Source: Pseudomonadota bacterium (GTDB taxonomy: Bacteria > Pseudomonadota > Gammaproteobacteria > SZUA-229). From it: a stretch of 12,038 bases of DNA. The DNA is taken from assembly GCA_030673345.1 (NCBI GenBank), contig DAOVJH010000015.1, forward strand, positions 1-12,038, in the 5' to 3' direction. Below, piece by piece: positions 1-7,416 of this stretch. Each line of letters starts with the position of its first letter. Positions within the stretch are counted from its first letter, which is position 1. The notes beneath the pieces are model-generated. The model made no database searches. It worked only from the letters and a program-made list of their open reading frames with translations, and had not been told where the DNA came from. The position numbers and the translations under genes are program-made.

Positions 1-1992
1 ATTATCTGATCCATCGTCTAACAGGCCGTTGTCTTTATCTTCTGCCTGCATCAATACATAACGTGTTGCATTCCATATCTTGTTGCAGAAGTTACGGTAG
101 CCTTCGATACGTGAAGGTGTAAATACGACATCACGGCCGGTGGTGGCAAGAGAGGCAAAAGTGAAACGCATGGCATCGGTGCCGAATGCTGGAATGCCAT
201 CAGGAAAGTTCTTGCGGGTTAATTTTTCGATGCGTTCGATCTGGTGTGTCTGCATGACGGCAGAGGTGCGTTTTGTCACCAGTGCTTCGAGACCGATGCC
301 GTCGATGACATCGATGGGGTCAAGCACGTTGCCTTTGGACTTCGACATCTTCTGGCCTTCTGCATCACGCACCAGGCCGTGCACATAAACTTCACGGAAG
401 GGAACATCACCCATGAATTTAAGGCCCATCATGATCATGCGTGCGACCCAGAAGAAAATGATGTCGAAACCGGTGACCAGCGTGTTGGTCGGATAATAGG
501 TTTCCAGTTCCGGCGTTTTTTCCGGCCAGCCCAGAGTTGAAAAGGGCCACAGTGCAGAAGAGAACCAGGTGTCTAAAACATCTTCATCCTGGGTCAGTGG
601 GAAATCGTCGGGCAGTTTATTTTTACGGCGTATCTCTTCAACATCATAACCAACGTAGACGTTGCCAACATCGTCGTACCAGGCGGGGATACGATGTCCC
701 CACCATATCTGGCGTGAGATACACCAGTCTTCGATATTGTTCATCCATTCGAAGTAGGTGTTTTTCCAGTTGTCCGGGGTGAATTTTATGTCGCCGTTTT
801 CTACCGCTTTGATGGCAGGTTTTGCCAGCGGTTCGACTTTGACGTACCACTGGTCGGTCAGATAGGGTTCGATGACAGCATTAGAGCGGTCACCACGTGG
901 CACCATGAGTTTATGGTCGGCCACTTTTTCCAGCAGGCCGGCGGCGTCGAGATCAGCAACGATCTGTTTGCGTGCTTTATAGCGATCCAGGCCGATGTAG
1001 GCTTCAGGGATAACATTGTTAACATCATCTTCATTATCGCGAATGGCCGCATTGACGGTGAAGATGTTGATTAATCCACCATTGGGCAGATCACGAACTT
1101 CAGAGTTATTTTTGTGGCGTCGCCAGACCTCGTAGTCATTGAAATCATGCGCCGGGGTAATCTTTACACAGCCGGTGCCAAATTCAGGGTCGACATGCTC
1201 ATCTGCGATGACAGGGATCTTTCGCCCGGTCAGCGGCAGTTCGAGGAGCTCGCCTAGCAGATAGGAGTAACGTTCATCGTTAGGATGGACCGCAACCGCG
1301 CAGTCGCCTAACATAGTTTCAGGCCGGGTGGTGGCAACTACGACATGACCGGCGCCGTTGCTGCGCGGATAACGCATGTGCCACATGTGGCCGGATTCTT
1401 CGGTAGACAGTACTTCCAGGTCAGAAACGGCGGTATGTAAAACCGGGTCCCAGTTAACCAGTCGTTTGCCGCGATAGATAAGGCCTTCATTGTAAAGCCG
1501 TACAAAGACTTCAGTGACGGCGTTGGACATACCTTCGTCCATGGTGAAACGTTCACGCGACCAGTCGAGTGACGCGCCCATACGGCGTAACTGTTTGGTG
1601 ATGGTGTTGCCGGAGTGTTCTTTCCATTCCCAGATTTTTTCGGTGAATTTTTCACGGCCGTAATCGTGACGGGTTTTACCCTCGGCGTTGATCAGGCGTT
1701 CGACGACCATCTGAGTGGCGATACCGGCATGGTCGGTACCAACCTGCCATAAGGTGTTGTTACCCTTCATGCGATTGTAACGGATCATCGCATCCATAAT
1801 GGTGTCCTGGAAGGCATGACCCATGTGCAGACGACCGGTGACATTTGGCGGCGGAATCATGATGCAGAAGTTTTCACATTCTGTTTCATTCTTAGTGCTT
1901 TCGCAGCGCTGGTCGGCATTAAAATAACCGTTATTTTCCCAGGTTTCGTACCATTTACTTTCGATGGTTTGCGGGTTGTAGGTTTTTTCCAT
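1..1992 (-). CDS. valS: Valyl-tRNA synthetase, N-terminal 664 codons (partial at left edge)
   Basis: Cytoplasmic class I aminoacyl-tRNA synthetase that charges tRNA-Val with valine. One uninterrupted reading frame runs from an ATG at 1992-1990 off the left edge. The class I signature appears as HMGH at residues 56-59, just after PPPNVTG. The KMSKS loop is at residues 548-552 (351-337). Between them lies the CP1 editing domain, with TTRPETM at 221-227 and AHDFNDYE at 281-288, and the [10 protein letters not shown] stretch of the catalytic fold. Positions match E. coli ValRS closely, which has about 951 residues, so the anticodon-binding domain and C-terminal coiled coil lie outside the window. 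There is no frameshift in the visible part. The Shine-Dalgarno is weak. It lies downstream of pepA and the acidic-protein gene on the same strand, but a repeat-bearing gap and a likely promoter of its own separate it from them. Identification is secure from the motifs. Confidence 0.97.
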   Translation of the reverse strand, partial: MEKTYNPQTIESKWYETWENNGYFNADQRCESTKNETECENFCIMIPPPNVTGRLHMGHAFQDTIMDAMIRYNRMKGNNTLWQVGTDHAGIATQMVVERLINAEGKTRHDYGREKFTEKIWEWKEHSGNTITKQLRRMGASLDWSRERFTMDEGMSNAVTEVFVRLYNEGLIYRGKRLVNWDPVLHTAVSDLEVLSTEESGHMWHMRYPRSNGAGHVVVATTRPETMLGDCAVAVHPNDERYSYLLGELLELPLTGRKIPVIADEHVDPEFGTGCVKITPAHDFNDYEVWRRHKNNSEVRDLPNGGLINIFTVNAAIRDNEDDVNNVIPEAYIGLDRYKARKQIVADLDAAGLLEKVADHKLMVPRGDRSNAVIEPYLTDQWYVKVEPLAKPAIKAVENGDIKFTPDNWKNTYFEWMNNIEDWCISRQIWWGHRIPAWYDDVGNVYVGYDVEEIRRKNKLPDDFPLTQDEDVLDTWFSSALWPFSTLGWPEKTPELETYYPTNTLVTGFDIIFFWVARMIMMGLKFMGDVPFREVYVHGLVRDAEGQKMSKSKGNVLDPIDVIDGIGLEALVTKRTSAVMQTHQIERIEKLTRKNFPDGIPAFGTDAMRFTFASLATTGRDVVFTPSRIEGYRNFCNKIWNATRYVLMQAEDKDNGLLDDGSDN

Positions 1993-2025
1993 TATGGACT
2001 CAGTTGAACAGGTTCAAAGCGCAGA

Positions 2026-2031
2026 ATTATA
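2026..2031 (-). promoter_or_regulatory. Candidate -10 box of valS promoter
   Basis: A perfect TATAAT is read on the minus strand here, 34 bases upstream of the valS ATG, which would give a leader of roughly 27 bases. No good -35 hexamer is visible at 16-18 bases spacing. The call rests on the -10 alone and on valS being separated from the next upstream gene by a 316-base gap. Confidence 0.4.
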
Positions 2032-2099
2032 CAACATGAAGCGCAGGCGTGCTGTATTTGAATGATTGTTGCTGACGTTGAGTGAATGGTAAAAAAATT

Positions 2100-2242
2100 A
2101 AAAGCTTATTCACCACAGAGGACACAGAGAAAGCCATTATAAGTTTGTAATGCGTAGTGTGGGCATTGCCCACACTACAAAAAAGTAAACAATAAAAACG
2201 CTTTTTTCTGCGTCCTCTGTGCCTCTGCGGTGAATAGCTTTT
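2100..2242. repeat. CACAGAG-type imperfect inverted repeat, copy 1 (143 bp)
   Basis: The left arm begins AAAAGCTTATTCACCACAGA (from 2100). The reverse complement of the right arm begins AAAAGCTATTCACCGCAGAG (from 2242). Beyond this both arms continue in CAGAGG/CACAGAG units, with one extra unit in the right arm. The centre holds a separate perfect palindrome at 2154-2178. The element fills much of the gap between valS and the acidic-protein gene and contains no ORF. A related copy lies at 11409-11503. It looks like a small non-autonomous dispersed repeat or a processed intergenic hairpin element. Whether it is mobile cannot be told from one window. Confidence 0.75.
2154..2178. repeat. Perfect 25-base palindrome at the core of copy 1
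   Basis: GTAGTGTGGGCA is followed by one base (T) and then its exact reverse complement TGCCCACACTAC. The stem is 12 bp. On the plus strand it is followed by an A run, so neither strand gives a hairpin followed by a T tract, and a simple intrinsic terminator is not supported. Confidence 0.9.
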
Positions 2243-2308
2243 GACTTTGTTTTTAACGGGCGTTAATGGCCGATTTCACCCGATCAGTATTTCGATACGA
2301 AGGTCTGC

Positions 2309-2827
2309 TTAAGGATCCGAGTTTCCCAGTTTTTCTTCCAGAGCCTGTTGTATGAGGAAACGCAATTGTTTCTCGAGATCCGGCATCATCTGTTTTACCA
2401 CCCCATCTACGATGGCATCGAGATCGATTGGCGGAATAGCACCGACAGGTGTACCAGAATCAATGGCCTGAATGCTGCTGGCTGACTGGATTTCAGGTTG
2501 GTAATCGATAATATCGCTGTCATCCTTTTCGATTTTATTATCTTCGAGCTGATAATCGATCAGTGCTGATTCAATGGTTTCTGTATTACCGGTATCCTCT
2601 TCCAGCGCTTCAGGCGATCCATCGAAGGCGTCGATTTCAGGTTCGGTGCGTTCAAGATCTTCCGGATCCGCAGCAAACAGGTCAAGCGTGTTGTCATCCG
2701 GCATGTCCTCTGGCGCCGGTACCTCAGGCACTGTTTCTGCGATGGATACTGCTTCATCCTTATCTGCATTTTCTCCTTCGATAATATCATCGAGGATAGG
2801 GATGCTCTTTGGGTCGTAATCAGGCAT
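2309..2827 (-). CDS. Acidic low-complexity hypothetical protein between pepA and valS
   Basis: I do not recognise a named family for this 172-residue protein. It has three visible parts: a short hydrophobic N-terminal motif IPILDDIIEG (residues 9-18), a long stretch rich in Asp, Glu, Ser and Pro that is probably disordered (about 19-130), and a C-terminal amphipathic, helix-forming segment (about 134-167, ending LRFLIQQALEEKL). There is no signal peptide or membrane segment. It starts 42 bases after the pepA stop codon on the same strand, so co-transcription with pepA is likely. The Shine-Dalgarno before the ATG is poor. In several gammaproteobacteria (Pseudomonas, from memory) an uncharacterised small gene sits between holC and valS, and this may be its counterpart. 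It is not HolC, because the chi fold motifs are absent. A disordered linker joining two conserved ends suggests a binding or adaptor role, which is inference only. Confidence 0.75.
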   Translation of the reverse strand: MPDYDPKSIPILDDIIEGENADKDEAVSIAETVPEVPAPEDMPDDNTLDLFAADPEDLERTEPEIDAFDGSPEALEEDTGNTETIESALIDYQLEDNKIEKDDSDIIDYQPEIQSASSIQAIDSGTPVGAIPPIDLDAIVDGVVKQMMPDLEKQLRFLIQQALEEKLGNSDP

Positions 2828-2869
2828 GGCAGTTCTTAAAGTTGTTTTATTGGCATTTGATGAGGGTGA

Positions 2870-4366
2870 TTAGTGTGCCTTTATCCTGTCCAGTACATAT
2901 TGTGCTAGCAGACCAACGGGCCGTCCGGTTGCACCTTTGTGTGTACCCGTTTTCCAGGCGACGCCGGCGATGTCGAGATGTGCCCAGTGATATTTTTTAG
3001 CAAAGCGCGAAAGGAAGCAGGCCGCAGTAATGGTGCCAGCACCTTTACCGCCAATATTGGCCATGTCCGCAAAGTTGCTCTTCAACTGTTCCTGGTAGTC
3101 CTCCCAGAGCGGCAGTTGCCAGCAGCGGTCGCCGCTGGTCTGACCAGCAGACAGCAGGTCATTCGCCAGCGGATTATGGTTGCTGAGTAAACCGGCCGGG
3201 TGCGCGCCAAGTGCGGTGATGCAGGCACCGGTCAAGGTTGCAATATCGATAACGACATCTGGATCAAATTTTTCTGCATAGGTTAAGGCGTCACACAAGA
3301 TGAGACGGCCTTCGGCATCAGTGTTTAATATTTCGATGGTCTGGCCGGACATGCTGGTGACGATGTCGCCAGGACGGCTGGCTATGCCGTCAGGCATGTT
3401 TTCGACCGTGGGGATGAGGCCGATGATATTGACCGCAAGCTGCAGATCGGCGCAGGCACTGAGTACGCCTATCACACTGGCAGCACCGCACATGTCATAT
3501 TTCATCTCATCCATGCCGGCACCGGGTTTCAGGCTGATGCCGCCAGAATCAAAGGTGACGCCTTTGCCGACAAAAACGATCGGTGCCTGCTTTTTGCCGC
3601 CAGCAGAATATTCGATGGTGATTAATTTTCCTGGCTCACGGCTGCCTTTGGAGACGGACAACAGGGCGCCCATGCCAAGTTTTTCCATGTCCTTTTCTTC
3701 GAGTACGGTGGTTTTTACATTATTATGCTGTGTGGCCAGTTTGATTGCCTGTTTGGCCAGGTAATCCGGGGTGCACATATTGCCGGGCAGGTTGCCGAGA
3801 TCTTTTGCCAGGTGGATGCCGGCAGAAATGGCCATGCCCTGACGAACGGCTTCTTCACCCTGCATCAACTGCCCGCGGCCATTAACACTGAAGATGAATT
3901 TTCTTAATGGCCGCCGGGTCTCTTCTTTTTTGGATTTGAGCTGATTAAATTTGTACAGGCATTCGTCGATAGCTTCGATCGAATGCTGTATTTTCCAGCG
4001 GATGTCTTTTCGTTTGACCGGGATTTCAGTGAGGTAAGAAGCGATCTCAGTGGCGCCGCTGGACTGCAGTGTTTTGACCATATTGCAGTTAATCTTGTAG
4101 AAATTGTTAACGGTTATATCTTTCTCTTTTCCACAGCCGACCAGTAATATGCGGTCACATAATGTGTTTTCGACATTATGTAATAGCAGGGTATTGCCCA
4201 GGTCACCTTCGATCTCACCACGGCGCACAAGGTTAGAGATATAGCCGTCGCTGGCCTTATCGATAATCTTTGCAGATGATGATAGTTTTCGTGATGCAAA
4301 AACCGGGATAACAACGCAACCGATACGCTGCTTTTCGGGATTGCCGCTTTTTACTGTGTATTCCAT
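2870..4366 (-). CDS. pepA: Leucyl aminopeptidase (M17, cytosol aminopeptidase)
   Basis: Cytoplasmic di-metal hexameric aminopeptidase that removes N-terminal residues, preferring leucine. In E. coli the same protein also binds DNA as the accessory factor for Xer recombination at ColE1 cer and as a carAB regulator. The 498 residues match the usual length of about 500. The N-terminal macro-like domain covers roughly 1-160 and the catalytic domain the rest. Expected metal and catalytic residues are all present: K268 and D273 in VGKGVTFDSGG, K280, D291, and D350, E352 and R354 within the family signature NTDAEGRL (348-355). Each is two residues lower than in E. coli PepA. The start has a good Shine-Dalgarno (GGAG at 4375-4372, five bases from the ATG). 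It is divergent from lptF, as in E. coli. Identification is secure; the DNA-binding role in this organism is not shown by sequence. Confidence 0.97.
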   Translation of the reverse strand: MEYTVKSGNPEKQRIGCVVIPVFASRKLSSSAKIIDKASDGYISNLVRRGEIEGDLGNTLLLHNVENTLCDRILLVGCGKEKDITVNNFYKINCNMVKTLQSSGATEIASYLTEIPVKRKDIRWKIQHSIEAIDECLYKFNQLKSKKEETRRPLRKFIFSVNGRGQLMQGEEAVRQGMAISAGIHLAKDLGNLPGNMCTPDYLAKQAIKLATQHNNVKTTVLEEKDMEKLGMGALLSVSKGSREPGKLITIEYSAGGKKQAPIVFVGKGVTFDSGGISLKPGAGMDEMKYDMCGAASVIGVLSACADLQLAVNIIGLIPTVENMPDGIASRPGDIVTSMSGQTIEILNTDAEGRLILCDALTYAEKFDPDVVIDIATLTGACITALGAHPAGLLSNHNPLANDLLSAGQTSGDRCWQLPLWEDYQEQLKSNFADMANIGGKGAGTITAACFLSRFAKKYHWAHLDIAGVAWKTGTHKGATGRPVGLLAQYVLDRIKAH

Positions 4367-4581
4367 GATATCTCCGCAATTAGATATATTTCGAATGATC
4401 GTTTAAGACCTGTGCTAATGATGGAGATTGTATGCAATTTAAAGAAGCGGTGATAGTGTAAATGTTCGTTTTTTAAGTCATTTTTGAGTTATCTCATTAA
4501 ATATTATTGTTTGCTGAAGTTTTCAGGTTAAACTTCTGTAATTACTGGGGTTAAATAGCGCAAAGTGATAACTGCCGCCAT
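4367..4581. promoter_or_regulatory. Divergent pepA / lptF promoter region
   Basis: This 215-base AT-rich gap must hold the promoters for both pepA (leftward) and lptFG (rightward), since the genes start back to back. On the minus strand TACAAT, close to pepA, is a possible -10 box, but without a convincing -35. No clear hexamer pair is seen for lptF. A 7-bp inverted repeat with a 7-base loop lies at 4516-4536. Confidence 0.5.
4516..4536. promoter_or_regulatory. Inverted repeat upstream of lptF, candidate operator
   Basis: GAAGTTT (4516-4522) and AAACTTC (4530-4536) are exact reverse complements separated by seven bases. The site is 46 bases upstream of the lptF start, in the region where its promoter should be. 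It could be an operator or a small leader hairpin. No known regulator is matched. Confidence 0.3.
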
Positions 4582-5700
4582 ATGAATATGACCATAATAG
4601 ACAAATATATTGCAAAAGAGCTGCTGATCGCCTGCCTGTCAGTGCTTTTTATTTTGCTCATCATCGTACTCAGTACCGAAGTCGTTCACCTGCTAAAGTG
4701 GGTTTCAAAAGGTATTATCCCGATCGGTGCATTTTTAGCTTATCTGAGTAACAGTCTTTTTGAGTTTGCCGTTGTTCTGATCCCGCTTAGCCTGTTGATG
4801 GGAATCCTGCTGGCGTTTGGCCGTTTATACAAAGATAGTGAGATGGCTGCGATTATGTCGGCGGGTATAGGGCCGTTGCAGTGGTATCGGCCGCTGATGT
4901 TAATCGCGGTTCCGGCCACCATCCTGCTGCTGGTTCTGATGCTGTTCGTGAAACCAGTGATCACCCAGCAGCGTGCGGCGATCTCGGCGCAGATACAAAG
5001 CCAGGCAGAAGTCGATACTCTGCTGGTAGGGCAGTTTAACCGTGCCAGTAAAGGCGGTGGCGTTCTGTTTCTGGAATCAGAAAGCCAGGACAGCGATCAG
5101 ATCGAAAACGTCTTTTTTCAGCAGCAGCATGAAGGTAGAAGCCATGTTGACCTGGCGGCCAGTACCGATACTTTTCATAGTGAAGATGGCCGCCGTTATA
5201 TGATGATGCACGGTGGTACTCATTACATCGGTGATGTTGGCGAAGCAGGGTTTAAAATTATTAAATACAGGGACTATGGCATCCACATCGCTAAAAAACA
5301 GGTGGCGGCAGATTATTCTGAAAAATCCAAAAGCCTCACTGAGCTATGGCAGTCTGATATTCCAAAAGATCAGGCCGAACTGCAGTGGCGGTTTGGTTTG
5401 CCGCTGGCGACCATTATCGTCGCATTTATGGCTTTACCGTTAAGCCATACCGATCCCAGGAGCGGCCGTTACTCAAAACTTGCGCTGGCGTTGATACTGT
5501 ACCTTGTTTATTCCAATTTTCTCGGTGTGGGCAAGACCTGGATCATACAACAGAAAGTGCCATTGTGGGTCGGTACCTGGTGGGTACACCTTATCGCTAT
5601 CATATTTACGTTTTACCTGTTAAAGCGCAGCGGTTATCTGATCGGAATGAGGATGGGTCTTCCTGGCCTGAATAAAAAAGAGGTGCCTGATGGTCCTTGA
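4582..5700 (+). CDS. lptF: LPS export ABC transporter permease LptF
   Basis: Inner-membrane permease of the LptB2FG complex, which extracts lipopolysaccharide from the inner membrane and passes it to LptC and the periplasmic bridge. The 372 residues compare with 366 in E. coli. Six membrane segments are visible at about 13-33, 58-80, 103-124, 271-288, 298-315 and 329-347. Between the third and fourth lies the periplasmic beta-jellyroll domain (about 125-265). The conserved cytoplasmic coupling region RLYKDSEMAAIMSAGI (81-96) and the MALPLSHTDPRSGR segment (283-296) are both present. The first ATG (4582) and a second at 4588 are both possible. Neither has a clear Shine-Dalgarno, and the second gives an N-terminus (MTIIDKYI) closer to other LptF proteins. 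The 3' end overlaps lptG by 11 bases, so the two are translationally coupled. Confidence 0.96.
   Translation: MNMTIIDKYIAKELLIACLSVLFILLIIVLSTEVVHLLKWVSKGIIPIGAFLAYLSNSLFEFAVVLIPLSLLMGILLAFGRLYKDSEMAAIMSAGIGPLQWYRPLMLIAVPATILLLVLMLFVKPVITQQRAAISAQIQSQAEVDTLLVGQFNRASKGGGVLFLESESQDSDQIENVFFQQQHEGRSHVDLAASTDTFHSEDGRRYMMMHGGTHYIGDVGEAGFKIIKYRDYGIHIAKKQVAADYSEKSKSLTELWQSDIPKDQAELQWRFGLPLATIIVAFMALPLSHTDPRSGRYSKLALALILYLVYSNFLGVGKTWIIQQKVPLWVGTWWVHLIAIIFTFYLLKRSGYLIGMRMGLPGLNKKEVPDGP
5680..5685 (+). promoter_or_regulatory. Shine-Dalgarno of lptG inside lptF
   Basis: GAGGTG lies four bases before the lptG ATG at 5690 and inside the end of lptF. This fixes the lptG start and shows that translation of the two genes overlaps. 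Confidence 0.75.
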
Positions 5701-6754
5701 TCGTTACATCGCGAGAACGGTAACACTGGGCAGCCTGGTGGCATGTTTTGTCATGTTGTCAATCTTTGCCTTTGTCGACTTTGTCTCGCAGTTAAACAGC
5801 GTGGGCATCGGTGATTATGGTGCACTGCAAGCAGCTGTATTTGTCTTGATGCGTCTGCCGCAGCGCCTGTATGAGTTGTCACCTTCTATATTGTTACTCG
5901 GTGGCATACTGTCTCTAGGTGCCATGGCAGCCAATTCTGAATTAATCGTAATGCGCGCATCAGGTATCAGCACCATGCGTATCACACGTTCGGTGTTGCA
6001 GACCGGGTTCGTCATCGCGATCATGGTTGCGGTTCTGGGTGAGTACGTGGTGCCTTCTGCAACCAGGACAGCAAAGACATACCGTGCCCAGGCGATGGAA
6101 AAAAAATTGATCGTTGGCGGCACGAATGATATCTGGGCGCGTGACGGTAATCGTTACGTCAATGTAAAACAGATATTGCCTGATCAGCAGTTACGTAACA
6201 TCTATGTGTATGAGCTGGATGAAGACCGCCAGTTAACGACAATGATTTATGCTGAACATGCGCAATATCAAAATGGTGAATGGGTGCTGGACGATATAAA
6301 ACGTTCTGATATATCAACTGCCGGTGTAACGACTTCATTCGAGAAGCAGCTGAGACTTGAACGCCTTATCCTGCTGGAGTTGTTTACTGTTCTGGAACTT
6401 GAGTCGAAGGATATGTCTGCCGCAGAGCTGCTGGTTTATAGTCAGTATCTGCAAGATAATAAACTGGATGACAGTGAGTATAAGTTGGCATTCTGGATCA
6501 AAATATTTACGCCGTTGACCTGTCTGGCGATGCTGATGATAGCCATGCCCATCGTTTTTACGACCACACCGCGCAGTGGCGGCGTCGGCCAGCGCCTGAT
6601 GCTAGCCGTGATTATAGGTGTGATCTATTTTGTGATTAATCGATCGATCAATCATCTGGGCCTGGCGCTGAATATCGTACCATTGCTGAGCGCCTCGCTG
6701 CCATTAATTGTCGTGACCCTGGTCAGCCTGTTTTTTATGAGACGGGTCACCTGA
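5690..6754 (+). CDS. lptG: LPS export ABC transporter permease LptG
   Basis: Second permease of LptB2FG, partner of LptF in lifting lipopolysaccharide from the inner membrane. The 354 residues fit the family (about 360). Membrane segments lie at about 10-32, 62-80, 102-121, 268-290, 301-318 and 329-349. The periplasmic beta-jellyroll domain falls between the third and fourth (about 125-262), with DIWARDGNRYVNV near 147-159, a stretch typical of LptG. The coupling-helix region is ANSELIVMRASGIS (81-94), and MPIVFTTTPRSGGVGQR (286-302) is the conserved end of the fourth segment. It begins inside lptF with a good Shine-Dalgarno and ends 28 bases before the convergent RDD gene. No intrinsic terminator is evident in that gap. 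LptB, LptC and LptA are not in the window. Confidence 0.96.
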   Translation: MVLDRYIARTVTLGSLVACFVMLSIFAFVDFVSQLNSVGIGDYGALQAAVFVLMRLPQRLYELSPSILLLGGILSLGAMAANSELIVMRASGISTMRITRSVLQTGFVIAIMVAVLGEYVVPSATRTAKTYRAQAMEKKLIVGGTNDIWARDGNRYVNVKQILPDQQLRNIYVYELDEDRQLTTMIYAEHAQYQNGEWVLDDIKRSDISTAGVTTSFEKQLRLERLILLELFTVLELESKDMSAAELLVYSQYLQDNKLDDSEYKLAFWIKIFTPLTCLAMLMIAMPIVFTTTPRSGGVGQRLMLAVIIGVIYFVINRSINHLGLALNIVPLLSASLPLIVVTLVSLFFMRRVT

Positions 6755-6782
6755 TAACGGACGATCCAGATCTGCGTCTGAT

Positions 6783-7223
6783 TTATCGCAGGTCGACGAG
6801 GACAGTCTTACTGCTCAGGTCATGCCAGCAGCGATTTTTTTTATCGAAAAAGCTCCATAAAAACCCCAGTCCAAAAATACCCCAGGAAACGATCGCGCTA
6901 AAAAAGCGGATGGCTGCTATTTTCCAGCTGATGTTTTTACCGTCGTCGCTTTGTAAGCTTATGCGCCAGGTCTTCATGCCCAGTGTCTGACCGCCGTGAA
7001 CCCAGAACCATGCAAAATAGAGATAACATATGCTGATCATGAAAAACACATAGGCAGGGCGAAAGCTGTCATCGGTTTCAATTGGTTCGCCATGATTTAT
7101 CGTCATAATAGTGGCTGCAATAACAAGCAAGATCGCTGTCAACAGAAAAGTGTCATAAAAGATTGCAAACAGACGTCTGAATAAGCCCACGTATCTTATT
7201 TCTGTCTCTGTTGATTCGGCCAT
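6783..7223 (-). CDS. RDD-family integral membrane protein
   Basis: A 146-residue membrane protein with the features of the RDD family (PF06271). The N-terminal segment GLFRRLFAIFYDTFLL carries the Arg (R16/R17) and Asp (D24) that name the family. GGQTLGMKTWRI (77-88) follows, then a third hydrophobic segment ending in FDKKNRCWHDLSSKTVLV, the usual C-terminal signature. Membrane segments are at about 20-42, 56-75 and 102-126. The biochemical role is unknown for short RDD proteins, though some have been linked to ion transport or stress. An RDD gene next to lptFG is common in gammaproteobacteria (from memory), but here it is convergent rather than in the operon. No Shine-Dalgarno is visible before the ATG. 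Upstream it shares a regulatory region containing a CRP-type site with the beta-barrel gene. Confidence 0.9.
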   Translation of the reverse strand: MAESTETEIRYVGLFRRLFAIFYDTFLLTAILLVIAATIMTINHGEPIETDDSFRPAYVFFMISICYLYFAWFWVHGGQTLGMKTWRISLQSDDGKNISWKIAAIRFFSAIVSWGIFGLGFLWSFFDKKNRCWHDLSSKTVLVDLR

Positions 7224-7279
7224 AGTTAGGTGATGATATTAAATGATGTAGGGATTGTTTTCTGTTGCCGGATATCTTG

Positions 7280-7295
7280 TGTGACAAATATCACA
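7280..7295. promoter_or_regulatory. CRP-type binding site (TGTGA-N6-TCACA)
   Basis: TGTGACAAATATCACA contains both perfect half-sites of the CRP/Vfr palindrome with the correct six-base spacer. It lies in the divergent gap between the RDD gene (start 7223) and the beta-barrel gene (start 7378 or 7417). Its centre is about 64 bases from the RDD start codon and 90-130 bases from the beta-barrel start, so either gene or both could be controlled. FNR is less likely, as its half-sites are TTGAT/ATCAA. Confidence 0.65.
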
Positions 7296-7328
7296 GATGT
7301 CGCGTTGGGCAGGGACATGTTAACAGGA

Positions 7329-7358
7329 TTGCTTGTATTTGTTTAAGTTTGATATATG
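7329..7358 (+). promoter_or_regulatory. Possible promoter of the beta-barrel gene
   Basis: TTGCTT at 7329-7334 and TATATG at 7353-7358 are separated by 18 bases, giving a predicted start near 7365. Both hexamers are only four-of-six matches. If this promoter is real, the transcript would start just before the AAGGA at 7367, which favours the downstream ATG at 7417 as the translation start. Confidence 0.25.
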
Positions 7359-7416
7359 CTCGGATGAAGGATTAATCATGATGTTGACCACTATTCAGGA
7401 AGCCCGCGAGAAATTT

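Noticed and set aside
140..540. Two overlapping plus-strand reading frames in the first 540 bases
   Set aside because: They are antisense to the continuous valS frame, which contains KMSKS at the expected position.
2309..2827. The acidic protein as a diverged HolC (chi)
   Set aside because: Its length is similar, but the hydrophobic alpha/beta pattern and conserved aromatic and proline positions of chi are absent; most of the protein is low-complexity and acidic.
3300..3764. Plus-strand 154-residue reading frame inside pepA
   Set aside because: It is antisense to conserved catalytic-domain codons of pepA and resembles no known protein.
6755..6782. Terminator between lptG and the RDD gene
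   Set aside because: Only a 5-bp CTGCG/CGCAG stem is visible, which extends into the RDD stop region, and no T run follows.
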